Positions 10,575 through 20,576 of a stretch of DNA of 64,000 bases are shown here, in pieces. Positions within the stretch are counted from its first letter, which is position 1; each line of letters starts with the position of its first letter. This DNA comes from Choricystis sp. odSpoLacu1 (taxonomy: Eukaryota; Chlorophyta; Trebouxiophyceae). Where the stretch lies: NCBI GenBank assembly GCA_958009055.1, contig OY253656.1, forward strand, positions 682,001 to 746,000. The letters are read 5' to 3'. The position numbers and the translations under genes are program-made. The notes beneath the pieces were generated by a model. It had not been told where the DNA came from. It did no database searches and saw only the letters and a program-made list of their open reading frames with translations.

Positions 10575-11199
10575 ATGCGTTGCTTGCTCCTCCTCGTCCT
10601 GCTGGTCGTCGTGTACACGGCCGCAGTGCAGGTAGCTGTGGTGGAAGGGAAAGGCGGGCGAGACACTGCTCGCGGCATGCAGGCGCCAAATGGCGCGCGC
10701 GACGGGGCATGCCGTGCGCCGTTGGGGCCAGGACGGCCGCTCCCACAGGCCAGCGCTCAGTCTGTGGTACCCCGTCTTCTTGTTTCAGTCCAGTGTGCAC
10801 TCGCCACGTGTCAGAACATCGAGCGTCGTACCCAGCCGCTGTGTCTCTCACTCCAACCCTCCACACCCACCCAACCAAACAGGCCGCCTCCTCGTGGGAC
10901 GTGTGGGACATCGCCGACAAGGCGGACAACTTTGGCATGAAGACGAGCACGGTGAGGTCGTGGTGGAATGTCAGGGAGGCGAAAAAACTCCGGGCGCGTG
11001 CTGTCGTCGCCACCGCTCCACACCCTCCTGTTTCCTTTTCCCTCCTCCTCTCCTCCAACAGATCAAGTCCGCCCTCAACAAGACGGCCATCGCCCTGGAC
11101 AAAACAGCGGCCAACAAAGCCGCCTGGTTGAACCGGACGGCGGAGACCAAGCTGGCGGCCGTCAACGCGACGCTGTCGGCGAAAGCGGGCAAAGTGTGA
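10575..11199 (+). CDS. small secreted sequon-rich protein 1 (87 aa)
   Basis: Family not recognised. Three exons: 10575-10631, 10883-10951 and 11062-11199, all phase 0. Exon 1 is exactly a signal peptide (MRCLLLLVLLVVVYTAAVQ). Exon 2 reads AASSWDVWDIADKADNF. Exon 3 is Ala/Lys-rich and carries three N-glycosylation sequons (NKT, NRT, NAT), ending LSAKAGKV. It is the first of six related + strand genes with the same plan. Expected to be secreted and possibly N-glycosylated; the role is unknown. The short size and repeated KT/KA pattern suggest an extended or helical matrix protein rather than an enzyme. Confidence 0.75.
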
Positions 11200-11435
11200 A
11201 GAGGGAAAGAGAGGGGGAGAGGTTGGCGTGTGCTTGATTATGTCTGTCCCTGTCTTGCAATAGAGTCGTGGTGATGAAACGCGCGCGCATGGGTGGGTGG
11301 CGGGGAGGGAAAGGAAGAGGCACCTGGCAACGAACGAACACGAGCGCGCGCGAGCGAGGCCCGACACGCCACTCCTCGTACCGCCTCTCTCTCAGCCCCT
11401 TCCCAGCACACTCCAACATTCTCGCGTGCACCACC

Positions 11436-12035
11436 ATGCCCAAATTCATCGCTGTCTTCGTCGCCCTGGCTGTGCTGGCGGTGTCGGTGAGTGGGGGGAG
11501 AGGCCGCCAACCCAAACGCAATGCGTGGCGCGCGCATTGACCGCTGCGCGGCGCCCCCTGCGCGCGCGCCCGCGTCTCCTGCCTTGGACTCGGCCGCAGA
11601 GCGCGTTTTTAAGGGGATGCAGATGGCCCATGGCTCGAGCAAACGGCGTCCGAGGCAAAGCGGGGACGGGAGGAAAACGAAAACGCGGCCCGCGCGCGCG
11701 CGGGTCGCGCCGCGCCGCGGTCTCGCGCAGGACCGCGCCCACACACACACGCCCACCCCCTCCCCTCCCACTCTCAGGCCTACGCCGTCCCCTCCTCCCT
11801 GCCCGCCAAGGAGGCGGCCGCCCTGAACGCGACGGTGGCGCTGATCACGAAAGCCGACACCGCGAAAGCCAACCTCACCTCCTCCCCGTACAACAAGGTC
11901 AAACTGACCGCCCTGCTGGCCAAGGTGGAGGCGGCGGCGGACAAGCCCAATGCGACGCTGCCGCTGACGCTGTCTGCGAAGGCGGCCGCGTGGAACGCGA
12001 CCAAAGTGATGGGGACGGGGAAAATGATCGGCTGA
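11436..12035 (+). CDS. small secreted sequon-rich protein 2 (102 aa)
   Basis: Two exons: 11436-11486, encoding the signal peptide MPKFIAVFVALAVLAVS, and 11778-12035, joined at phase 0. The mature chain starts AYAVPSSLPAKEAAALNATV and contains four sequons (NAT, NLT, NAT, NAT) in an Ala/Lys/Thr-rich helical background. SSLPAKEAAALNAT resembles the start of the 22.9-kb paralogue (ATLPAKNWT). The ATG is in a CCACCATG context. Function unknown. Confidence 0.78.
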
Positions 12036-12424
12036 ACAGAAGACACAATAGGGAATGAAGTGTGTGCGTGCGTGTGGGCATGTTTTTTTGTAAGAAAGGC
12101 AGGCATCCGCGGACACGGTGGGCGCGGACGGGGCTGTCCCTATGAAGAAAACAAAAACGAAACGCCGGGCGCGAAACACTTCTTGCTACTGTTTCACAAC
12201 CCTCGCAGGTGCGTCAACCGTCTGCTTTGCGCCCGCCCGCCCTCTTGGTGGTACGGTGGCGTCCATGCACCGCCGACGAGGCGTGCGTTGACGGTTGGGG
12301 GCAGCGGCGCAGTGGGGGAGAGAGCGCGAGAAGAATGCGCGCGAAATTCAATCCACCTCCCCTCTCTCCCACACCACACAGCCTTCCCCTTCATCCCGTC
12401 CCCCACACCCACGCTCTGAGCACA
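12036..12424. other. intergenic, no gene seen
   Basis: This 389-base gap between two sequon-rich genes holds a G/T-rich 3' region, then a CT/CA-rich stretch (CCCTCTCTCCCACACCACACAG) just upstream of the next start. That stretch resembles an acceptor, so a 5'-UTR intron is possible. Confidence 0.5.
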
Positions 12425-13456
12425 ATGAAAGCCGTGATTGCCGTTGTCGCTGTGGCGGCCCTGTTTGCGGGCGCCGAGGTGAGAGACTGGTGGCTGCGAG
12501 TTTTGCGTGCGCGCATGGGCGCGAGAGGGCCCCGCTTCCAGCGGCGCTGGGCCCACGCTTTGGGGTCTCCCGCCCCAAGCAGGGAGTCAATGCGCCCGTG
12601 CGTTGGCACCGCGTGGAGAAGGGAGAGGAGAGCGGGAGCGAGAGCTATTGCGCGGGGGGAGGACGCGCCGCGCGCGACATCGACCCTATTCGCGCGCGCC
12701 CCGTTTGAAGGCAACCCACCCACCCCGAACCCTCCCATCCCTCCCCCAAACCCACCAGGCCTCCTCCTCCTACAACCTGACCACCTCCCTGGCCGCCAAG
12801 AACGCGACCACCACCAACGCCATCGCGCGCAAGCAGGCGACGTACGCGGGTCTGTCGTCTGCGGTGAAAAACGCGACCGTGTCGATCCCTAAAAAGCTGA
12901 ACAAGACTGCCTCCGTGTCGCTGCTGGCCAAACCCAACGTGACGGCCGCCGCGGCGGCGAAACCCAACGTCACTGCGAAGCTGGCGGCTGCTGCGTTGAT
13001 CCTGAACCATACTATGGCTGTGCCCAAGTCGTACAACCTCACGAAATTCAACAAAACGATGCTCAACCTGACGCTGCCGAAGAAGGTTAGTTAGAGGGTG
13101 TCTTTCCCCCGCGAGAGCGGGGGAGAGTAGAGAGCGTGGGGAGGGAGGCGGTGTGTTTTTTTTCCCATCGAAAACCAACCCCCCCTTTTTTTCGACCCAC
13201 ACAGAACCTCTCCTATTTGATCCCCGCGGCCTCCGTCCAGCCGGAAAACCTGAGCTATTTGAAGCCGAAGCCGATCAACTTGACTGCGTTAATGACGAAA
13301 AATGTGACTTTCGTCAAGCCCGCCGTCAACGTCTCCCGCCTCCTCTACAAGAACTACTCGGCGTACGCTCCCGTCAAGCCCGCCTTCAACAAGACGGCGA
13401 CGCTGTCCACGATTGCGAAGAAGCTGAACCAGACGCTGTCTGCCAAGCCGTTCTGA
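12425..13456 (+). CDS. small secreted sequon-rich protein 3 (210 aa, 18 sequons)
   Basis: Three exons, all phase 0: 12425-12478 (signal peptide MKAVIAVVAVAALFAGAE), 12759-13085 and 13205-13456. I count 18 N-x-S/T sequons, about one per 11 residues, many preceded by Lys or Pro (KPNVT twice, KNAT twice, NKT three times). The second and third exons are similar in composition, and PENLSYL echoes NLSYLI, as if built by internal duplication. Ends LNQTLSAKPF. No enzyme motif, membrane span or Cys pattern is seen. It may be a heavily glycosylated extracellular or wall component; that is inference. Confidence 0.8.
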
Positions 13457-13664
13457 AGGAAGGGAGAGAGAGAATGGTTATAAAACAACACCCCTTCCGA
13501 TTGTTTCCTCATCAGCGTTTTTCGATTCGTAAGACACCTTAAGTTTGTTGTCTTGACGGCGTGTGAGTGAGAGTGCATGTAAATCAACAGGCACTCGGCG
13601 CAGACGCGACAACAAACGATAAGAATAAAATCAATCTGCTTTCTCTGCTCCCTCCTCTCTCTTT

Positions 13665-14876
13665 CTACCCGCCGACCGCGGCCACCACTTCCCTCACCAC
13701 ATCACCAGCACACCCCCACCCCAGCGTCACGCCCGCCCCGCCGTGGCCGTAGCAGCAGATGACGGGCGTGTCGCGGCCCGCACCCGCCCCCGCGCGCCGC
13801 GGCAGAGGCTTGCCAAGCCCCACACACACGGGCGACCGCACAGGCCTCAGCCCCGCCCACGACCCCAGCCGCGGCGCCAGAGACAGAGAGGGCAGAATGG
13901 TGGCCGTTTTGTCGATGATGGCGTCGGATTCGGACGGGTCGGGGCGGGTGGCGGCCTCGACGTCTGCGTCTTGCGGGAGCAGGGTCGCGCTACCGCCCAG
14001 CACAACGAAATCAGCGTTCGGAATGATGTACGTCAGCTCGTCCACAAAGTACGCGGCCGCCACGTGTGACGCGGACACCCGCTCCACTTGACCTCTCACC
14101 GGGGCGAGGGTCGTGTCGGAGAGGAGGGTGCGCGCGCCCAGGCCCGTGCAGACTGCGACCGCGTCCCACTCTCCACCAAGGTCGGCGAGCGATGTGAGCG
14201 TGACGCCCGGCCTGAATTCCATGCCCGCGGCGGCCGCCAGGGACGCCAGGTACGGCAGCAGCCGCGTCGGCTGCGCGGTGACGGTGTCAAACGTCCACCC
14301 GCCCACGTAGCGAGGCGGCTGGGACACGCCGCCACCACCTTCAAAGCGGGCACGCGCGACCAGTGTGTCGCGAGCCACCGCCTCGTACCGGGCCACGGTG
14401 GCGGGGGGCAGTGGCCGAAATGAGGGCACGACGCTCGCCCAGTCGGGCGGCGGGGGCGGCGCGCCGTCGATCGCGACGCCTCCGTGCTCAGTGAAAAACT
14501 GGAAGAGGGAGTGTTGCAGCACGCCCGCGGCACCCGCGTCGGCAGAAACAGCGAGCGACTCTAGCCATCTCAGCGTTTCGCTACCCCACCTGTTGATGAG
14601 CGCGGGATCAGTCGCCCCCAACCGAAACGGTTCCCACAGGCCGCCTGCGCCTGCCGACGTGGTGTCGTTGAAGTCGAGGGAAGAGGAAATCAGTGTCACT
14701 CGCGCGGCGGGCAGCGCGTCGGCCAGGCGCACCGCGGTCGACAGGCCGACCACGCCCGCGCCGACGACCGCGATGGAGGGTGGCGACTGACGACGGGGTA
14801 ACCCTGCTCCACCTGCAGGTGGGGACAGGGGGGTGGAGGACGCGCGGGGCGCGTGGCGAAGGGGGCGAGAGGGCAT
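13665..14876 (-). CDS. DAO: D-amino-acid oxidase family FAD-dependent oxidase, 403 aa
   Basis: Oxidises D-amino acids to 2-oxo acids with release of ammonium and hydrogen peroxide. Single exon. After a 30-residue basic/Pro leader, the FAD-binding loop IAVVGAGVVGLSTAVRLAD is followed by DTTSAGAGGLWEPFRLG, GWTFDTVTAQPTRLLPYL, VRGQVERV, LTYIIPNADFVVLGG and the C-terminal GHGGAGVTLGWGCAGDVV, all in the order seen in DAO/DASPO. No C-terminal SKL-type peroxisome signal is visible (it ends AVGG). The leader could be a targeting sequence. Divergent from the 15.0-kb secreted gene, with 113 bases between starts. Confidence 0.93.
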   Translation of the reverse strand: MPSRPLRHAPRASSTPLSPPAGGAGLPRRQSPPSIAVVGAGVVGLSTAVRLADALPAARVTLISSSLDFNDTTSAGAGGLWEPFRLGATDPALINRWGSETLRWLESLAVSADAGAAGVLQHSLFQFFTEHGGVAIDGAPPPPPDWASVVPSFRPLPPATVARYEAVARDTLVARARFEGGGGVSQPPRYVGGWTFDTVTAQPTRLLPYLASLAAAAGMEFRPGVTLTSLADLGGEWDAVAVCTGLGARTLLSDTTLAPVRGQVERVSASHVAAAYFVDELTYIIPNADFVVLGGSATLLPQDADVEAATRPDPSESDAIIDKTATILPSLSLAPRLGSWAGLRPVRSPVCVGLGKPLPRRAGAGAGRDTPVICCYGHGGAGVTLGWGCAGDVVREVVAAVGG

Positions 14877-14989
14877 CGAGAGGGATTCGGGACAAGTGTG
14901 TAAAGCGCCGAACGCGTCGTCTTCTCACACCCTTTCTCGCGCTTCTCTCTCTTCTCGCCACCTCTCTGCCCCACCGCCCCCACACCACC

Positions 14990-15671
14990 ATGCCTCGCAC
15001 CACCTCCCCCCTCGCTCTCCTGGCCCTGGCCCTCGTCTGCGGCGCGCAGGTGCGTGTGTGGGTGGAGGAGGGGGGCGGCTGGAATGGAAAACGCGCGGAC
15101 GGGGTTGCGGCGCGCGCGGCGCGCCCCCCCACCACCACCATTCCACTGCCTCGGAAGGCGCCCGCCCGCCGCAAAATCATTAATCAACGCTTTCAGAACC
15201 TCCCCTCTGCGTCCGAGGGCCACCCCAGCCGCTGGCGGGCCGTCCGAGGCAGTCAAGGCCAGAGCTTCTCCTTCCCCACCCCCCACCCACCCCACCCCAC
15301 CACCCACCATCATCCACCAGGCCACCGTCACCTACAACTGGACCTCCAAAGCGGACGCCCTGGCGGCCGCCACCAACTGGACGGTGGGTGATGTGAAAGT
15401 AAAATTCAATGCGACGGCCGCCAAACAAAACGCGCGCGCGCTGGGCAACGTGTCGCTGTCCAACCCCAAGAATGTGTCCCTGGTGCTTATGAAGCCGACG
15501 CTCAACCTGACCTCCCTGCTGGCCCAGCTGGATGCCGCCAACCTGTCGTCGGTCGCGTTCGTCAAGCGCAACGTCTCTGGCGCCGCCAAGTGGTGGATCA
15601 AGAATGGGACCGCGCCCGCGCTGCCGGTGGCCTGGAAAACGGTGCTCAACAAGACGGTGGCGCTGCCTTAG
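14990..15671 (+). CDS. small secreted sequon-rich protein 4 (136 aa)
   Basis: Two exons: 14990-15049 (signal peptide MPRTTSPLALLALALVCGAQ) and 15321-15671, phase 0. The mature part begins ATVTYNWTSKADALAAATNW and has ten sequons (NWT twice, NAT, NVS, NVS, NLT, NLS, NVS, NGT, NKT). It is richer in Trp and Val than the other members. The stop is TAG followed by a purine-rich tail. The signal-peptide exon ending at the splice site is the same arrangement as in the 10.6, 11.4, 12.4, 22.9 and 24.8-kb genes. Confidence 0.8.
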
Positions 15672-15887
15672 AGTGGAGGGAGGAGGGAGGGAGTGCTGGT
15701 AAGCAAAATGGAAACGCGAGCTGGTGTGTGTGTGTGTAAACTAGAGTCCCTGCGCGCGCGACCCCCGCGTCCCTCCCCTGTGACGTTCTCCTGGACACAA
15801 CAAAGCGAAAGACGGCAGATAAATCACTACAAGGACAGATTGAAAAGAAAACCGAAAAAATACTTTTTTTTTCATCACTCTCTCTCT

Positions 15888-17951
15888 TCACACCGCCAAC
15901 CTCTCCACATAGTCCCCCGCCTCCGCCGCTTCGTACTCGGCCGCCACGCCCACCACCACTTCGCGCGCGTCGTCAAACTCGTCCAGGCACTCCACCGTGC
16001 GGCGGCCGTCGAGGGTGTGGAAGAGGGGGTGCTGCGCGTAGCGATCCAAAAAGGCGCGCCGCCGAATCAGTTTGTCGTGCGCCGCCACCGTGGACGACAG
16101 CAGGTGGCGTACGCCCGTGTGGTTGGCCAGCATGAGGCCGGACACGCGGTGGCGGGCGGCGCCGTAGGGAGGGGGGCGGGCGAGGGCGACTTGGACGGCG
16201 GCGGGTGCCCAGTCCGCAAACCGCGCCAGCTTTTGGTCCCGAATCCTGGCCAACGATTTGTGGACGTCGGCCGGGTCCAGGGACGCGCCCGTCACCACGT
16301 GCAAAGCGGCCAGGTAGGCGGCCGTGTCGGCGGGGGCGGGCGCGCCGCCGCGCGAGGGCAGCGCGGCGGACGGGGGCAGCGACACCAGTATGTTTTTTGG
16401 GTGCAGCAGGCGGCGCATGACGTCCAGCACGGTGGTCTTGCGCACGGTGGTGGGGTGGGGCGGGTGCTGGGAGGTGGGTGGGCGGGCAGCGGGGGTGGGG
16501 GTGGCCGCAGCCGCAGCGTCCGGGGGCGCCGCGCCGCGGTCGTGCGGCCGCGGGGGCGCCGGCGCCGGCTCCGACAGGGGCGTGTAGCCCGCCACCAGGA
16601 AGTGGCACAGTGGCGTGGGGATGAGGGAGGCCATGATGCCGACGAGGTCAGTGTTCATGTAGCCTGATGAAGAGAGAGGAGGGAGGGGGAGGGGAGGAGG
16701 GTCGAAAACGAAAAGAGAGACGCACGCGCACACACACACACACCCCACCACCAACCCCCTCACTCACCTGGAAACCTTAACGTCGCCGTGCTGGCCGCCA
16801 TCACCGTGCTGACGAGGCCGTTGGCGGCGGCGAAGGCGGCCCCCGCGCCGCCCGCGCGCGCGGCGACGCGCGCCGCGCGGTCGAGGGCCGCGTTGTCCAG
16901 CACGACGACGGCATCAGCGCACGTGGCCAGTCGTTTCAGAGTCAGAAGCGAGTTGTAGGGCTGGACGACGACGTCGGAGGCTTCCACCGCGTTGGGGAAG
17001 ACGGAGAAGGTTTGGACGAGCTGCTTTGGGTACCGATCCGCAAGAGCTTCCAGCAGCGCCGACCCCAGGCCCGACCCGGTACCCCCCGCGATGGCGTGGG
17101 CCAGGATGAAGCCGTCCAGGGAATCGGCGTACCCGGCCTCCCGGTCGATCATGTCTAAAATTTCCTCCGCGACTGCTTCGCCCTGCCCATACCCGCTCGC
17201 CCAGTTGTTGCCCGCGCCCCCGCCGTCGGGGGAGACAAACACGTTCTCCGGGTTGAAGAGGTAGCCGATGTCCGAGTTTTGGATGGTGTTGATGACGCTG
17301 TGGGTGGTGTGGGGGGGGGTGGGAGGGTGGGTGACTGCTGGTCTTCCGCCGTTCGCATCCTTCCCTCTCGCTCTCTCCCTGCTGTCCCCTCCCTTCTCCT
17401 TCTCCCCTGTCAACGATCCATCTCTCTCTCATTGTCTCACCGTGGCTCCAGGTCCACCAGCAAGGCGCGCGGCGTGTAGCGGTCGTCGTCCGCTTGATAG
17501 AAAAAGACGTCCTTGCGGTCGCCGGCCTGTGTGGGAGGGGGTGGGTGGGGATGAGAGGGAGCGTGTGCGAGGTGCGAGGCAGAGGCCGCGCCGCGGCGTG
17601 GATAGACGAGCGGAAAAGCGCGAAAAGCGCTGATGCGAACAAAATAGCCCTCCCTTGTCCCACCCATTCTCACCTGGAAGTCGGGCTCCAGCAGCACGCC
17701 GTCGGTGCCGATGCCGTGCTCGCTGCAGAGCTGTGTGTGCGGAGGGGAGAAAGGGAGGAGGAGGGAGGGGCGTGAGTGTGTTTTCCCGGGGTGCCTGCAT
17801 CGTGCGATGGAGGGCGCGGCCGCACCCGCGCCGCCCTCTCCCTGGCGACGCCCATCGCTCCCCACACACGCACGCGCACCTTGCGCCAGAACTCGGCCCC
17901 AATCTGGTTGCCGCACTGGCCAACTTGCAGGGTGACGACTTCGCGAGGCAT
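15888..17951 (-). CDS. TUBG: gamma-tubulin, 506 aa
   Basis: Nucleates microtubules in gamma-tubulin complexes at spindle poles or basal bodies. Five exons: 17880-17951, 17674-17730, 17441-17526, 16768-17297 and 15888-16663; phases 0,0,2,1 are consistent. Starts [22 protein letters not shown], then [13 protein letters not shown], the tubulin GTPase signature [10 protein letters not shown], and [21 protein letters not shown], which is gamma-specific. An Ala/Pro-rich insert of about 35 residues follows [10 protein letters not shown] before [16 protein letters not shown], making the protein longer than the usual 450-475 aa. The C-terminal helices ([10 protein letters not shown]) are intact. Confidence 0.97.
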
Positions 17952-18323
17952 CGTGAAAGGGGGGGGGCGTGGAAACAAGAAAGGGACGAGACCCGCGAGA
18001 CGCCCCCGCGTGGGTGGGGAGGGGAGGGTGTGCGTCTGCGTGTGCTGCCGGGGGAGGGAGGGTGTGCGTGGCGCGCACGGAGGCGCTGGGAGGCGTCCTC
18101 GGTTGAAAATAGAGGGAAAAAACGAGTGCGTGAGTGCCGAGACTCGGGCGTCGCTTCCAGCCTGCGCGAGCCTTCGCCGTCGCCTCCACTTGAAAAGTCG
18201 TGCTGCCGACCGAACCAAACACACCTCCACCACCGTTTTCCCACTTCGAACTCTCCTCCTCCACCACCACAACCACAACGCACACCTACACCACCATCAC
18301 ACACACACAACTTCCAACCGGCC
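17952..18323. promoter_or_regulatory. divergent promoter region of gamma-tubulin and the 18.3-kb secreted gene
   Basis: No coding signal. The part next to 18324 (about 18190-18320) is a CA/CCACC-rich leader with CCACCACCGTTTTCCCA. A similar block precedes the paralogue at 19281, so the 5' region appears to have been duplicated with the gene. Confidence 0.55.
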
Positions 18324-18773
18324 ATGGCCCGCTCCACCCTCCTCGTGTTCGCTCTGGCCGCGCTCGCGGCGACCGCAGCCGCCGCGCCGGCCGACACCGC
18401 CTCCGCCCCGATCGCCCCGGCCGACGTCCCGCCGCCCACCGTGCCCGCCCCCACCGACATCGCCATGCCCGCCTTCCTCAAGAATAGGCGCCTTATGCAG
18501 ACGGAACCAGTTGTGGCGGGCGTCGGCACGGGACTGTCTTCGGGACTTGCAACCACACTCTCCTCTGGATCCATTGTGCAGGGCGTGGCGTCCGGCGTGT
18601 CGGACGGCCTGCAGACCGGCGTGTACACGGCAGTGACTGGCTACACTCCCTGGCAGAAGGACGGCCAGTGGCACTGCGGTCCCGCCGGCGTAGACTGCTG
18701 GTGGAACGTGGAGAAGCAGATGTGCATGTGCAACACCCCCGCCAACAAGCAGTCGTTTGCGATGGGCTACTGA
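18324..18773 (+). CDS. secreted Gly/Ser-rich protein with C-terminal four-Cys motif, copy 1 (149 aa)
   Basis: Family not recognised. Single exon. Signal peptide MARSTLLVFALAALAATAAAA, then a Pro/Ala linker, a basic KNRRLM site (possible cleavage), and a Gly/Ser/Val-rich stretch VAGVGTGLSSGLATTLSSG, SIVQGVASGVSDGLQTGVYT. The C-terminal part, TGYTPWQKDGQWHCGP with three further Cys (CWW, CMC), has four Cys in total that are conserved in the neighbour. The order signal peptide, linker, dibasic site, small domain could be a processed secreted peptide or a wall protein; that is inference. Confidence 0.82.
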   Translation: MARSTLLVFALAALAATAAAAPADTASAPIAPADVPPPTVPAPTDIAMPAFLKNRRLMQTEPVVAGVGTGLSSGLATTLSSGSIVQGVASGVSDGLQTGVYTAVTGYTPWQKDGQWHCGPAGVDCWWNVEKQMCMCNTPANKQSFAMGY

Positions 18774-19280
18774 GAGGGTGAGGGAGAGACTGCAACTCAT
18801 GGTTTTGTTTTTCGGCCGCCCGCATTGCTTTTTTTTTAGTGTTTCATTGTAAACTCGCAAACCCCCCTATTCTGATTCTCCAAAAGCTCGGTGCGGTTGC
18901 CAGCTTGCTCTGGGGAGCCACGGGGGAGCTGGGGCGTGAGGATTCGAAAGAGGGGAAATTCGCGGGCGGGGGTGGCGAGGCCGGGACTCGGCAAAACACG
19001 CCGTAACCAACGCGAGGCCTCCGCCCGCCGCTTTTTTCCGCTCAATCCCCGATTTTGCGCCCCGAGGCATTGCAGCGACCAGTTGTGAGGGGAAGAAGGG
19101 GCGGTCGCCCTGCCTTAGCTTCGGCGGGGGCGAGGCTTCGACGCTGAGGAACCTACCCGCCCAGCGTCTTCAAAAGTCAGCCGCCGTCGAACCAGAACAC
19201 AACCCACCACCGTTTTCCCAAACACTCCTTCCTCCTCCCACCTCCACACCCACACACCCACACACACCTTCCAACCAACC
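18774..19280. other. intergenic between tandem paralogues, no gene seen
   Basis: About 500 bases. The first 70 hold an AT-richer 3' region (GTTTTGTTTTTCGG, TTTTTTTTAG). The last 110, from about 19170, repeat in diverged form the 5' leader of the upstream copy (CCACCACCGTTTTCCCA, CCTCCTCCCACC). Confidence 0.55.
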
Positions 19281-19703
19281 ATGGCCCGCCGCACCCCTCT
19301 TTTTTCTTTCCTCCTGTTGGCGCTGGCCGCGTTTGCCGCGCTCGCGTCCGCCGCGCTGGCCGACGTCACCCGCCCGCCCGTCCCTTACCCCACCCCCGGC
19401 ACCACCACTGAGTCCACCAGCGGCGCCATCCAGCGCCGCCTGCTGTCCATGGATGCGGTGACCGCGGGCGTGGGGTCGGGAATTATGTCCGGCGTGGCAA
19501 ACACAATTGCGACTGGCTCAATCGTGCAGGGCGTCGCTTCCGGCGTGTCCAACGGCCTGCAGACGGGTGTCTACACGGCTGTGACTGGCTACACGCCGTG
19601 GCAGCGGGATGGGTCCTGGTTCTGCGGGCCCACCGGTTCCAATGTGAAGTGCTACTGGAATGCAGGCGACAACCAGTGCTACTGCACCGGCTACCTTGGC
19701 TGA
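19281..19703 (+). CDS. secreted Gly/Ser-rich protein with C-terminal four-Cys motif, copy 2 (140 aa)
   Basis: Tandem paralogue of the 18.3-kb gene, single exon. Signal peptide MARRTPLFSFLLLALAAFAALASA, Pro/Thr linker, a basic site QRRLLSMD, then VTAGVGSGIMSGVANTIATG and SIVQGVASGVSNGLQTGVYT, identical in most positions to copy 1, and the C-terminal TGYTPWQRDGSWFCGP with Cys in KCYW and QCYC. Conservation is highest in the Gly-rich segment and TGYTPWQ, so these define the family. The linker and exact Cys spacing vary. Confidence 0.82.
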   Translation: MARRTPLFSFLLLALAAFAALASAALADVTRPPVPYPTPGTTTESTSGAIQRRLLSMDAVTAGVGSGIMSGVANTIATGSIVQGVASGVSNGLQTGVYTAVTGYTPWQRDGSWFCGPTGSNVKCYWNAGDNQCYCTGYLG

Positions 19704-20224
19704 ATCATGTAGAGGGAGAGAGAGAAAAATGCGCGTATTTTTTTAGGTTCAGCAGGCGGCCTTTTATGGAGTGGTTCACGCGCTGTGTGTAAAAAAAAAA
19801 GAACGACACCCATCCTTTTTTCCGATGTCAACAATCTTCTTTGTGGGGGCACGCAGTCCCGGTTTTTTCGATCATTGCTACATCGCGCACCGCCGCAGCT
19901 GGATTGCGGGGTGATGCGGGGGGGGGTCGATGCCGCAAAAAAAACGCAGGGCGACGATGGAGACGGTTACGAGCGTAACCGTCTCCCGTCATGACGCCGC
20001 AAGCTGCGGCTGGCTGAGCAGCAAAGATGGTTGGCATGCGAGGGCGGATGACACGACGTGAGGGGGAGCGTTCCCGGGGCGGGGAACGTGCCCGAGGGAG
20101 GCAGCTTCCTCTGCCGTCTCCTATTTATTTTTTTCGCTGTACTTTTGCCTCACAACTCTCAGCCTCTGCAACCCCAAACAGCGCCTTCTACCCTCCCACA
20201 CACACACACACACACCCAACTCCC
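19704..20224. other. intergenic, AT-richer, with a large imperfect inverted repeat
   Basis: About 520 bases with no gene. The middle (about 19870-20032) folds as an imperfect hairpin, listed separately. The last 30 bases are a CACACACACA leader before the next start. Confidence 0.6.
19870..20032. repeat. imperfect inverted repeat with perfect 13-bp core hairpin
   Basis: Core: GGAGACGGTTACG (19959-19971), AG loop, CGTAACCGTCTCC (19974-19986), a perfect 13-bp stem. Outer arms also match in inverted orientation: GCCGCAGCTGGATTGCGGGG (19892-19911) against the complement of 19991-20010, and ATTGCTACATC (from 19874) against GCTGAGCAGCAAAGAT near 20013-20028. A second small hairpin, GCCGCA-AGC-TGCGGC, sits at 19996-20010. 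It could be a MITE-like remnant or a structured RNA. Confidence 0.75.
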
Positions 20225-20539
20225 ATGCGCAACCGCACCGCCGCCTTCTGCCTGGCCGCCATCGCCCTCCCCTGCGTGTGGCGCCGCAAGGCGCCCACCT
20301 TCCTGCACCGCGCGGCGTCGTCGGCTGCGCCCTCACCCCTCACCCCTAACGCACTGCGCCTGTCCGGCACTGCAACCAGCGTGCTGCGCCTGTCCAACGG
20401 GTCTGGGGCGTCATCGGCCGGCGTGGTGGCCGGGCTTAGCGTGAGCGCACTCGCGTCAGGCCGACGACGCGCGAGCAGGGCGGCCAGGTGGGTGGACGCC
20501 CCCCCACCGCGCAGAGGGAGAAGCATAGTGGTCATGTAA
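20225..20539 (+). CDS. hypothetical protein, 104 aa
   Basis: Open frame from ATG at 20225 to TAA at 20537-20539. It begins MRNRTAAFCLAAIALPCVW, which could be a signal or transit peptide, followed by an Arg/Ser/Ala-rich body with TSVLRLSNGSGASS. No known family. The case for a real gene is the (CA)n-CCAACTCCC leader just before the ATG, which precedes several real genes here. The case against is low complexity and lack of introns or domains. It converges on MLO with a 37-base gap. Confidence 0.45.
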   Translation: MRNRTAAFCLAAIALPCVWRRKAPTFLHRAASSAAPSPLTPNALRLSGTATSVLRLSNGSGASSAGVVAGLSVSALASGRRRASRAARWVDAPPPRRGRSIVVM

Positions 20540-20576
20540 GTCAGCAAGTGAATCACTTTTTTATTTTTTCTTCGAT

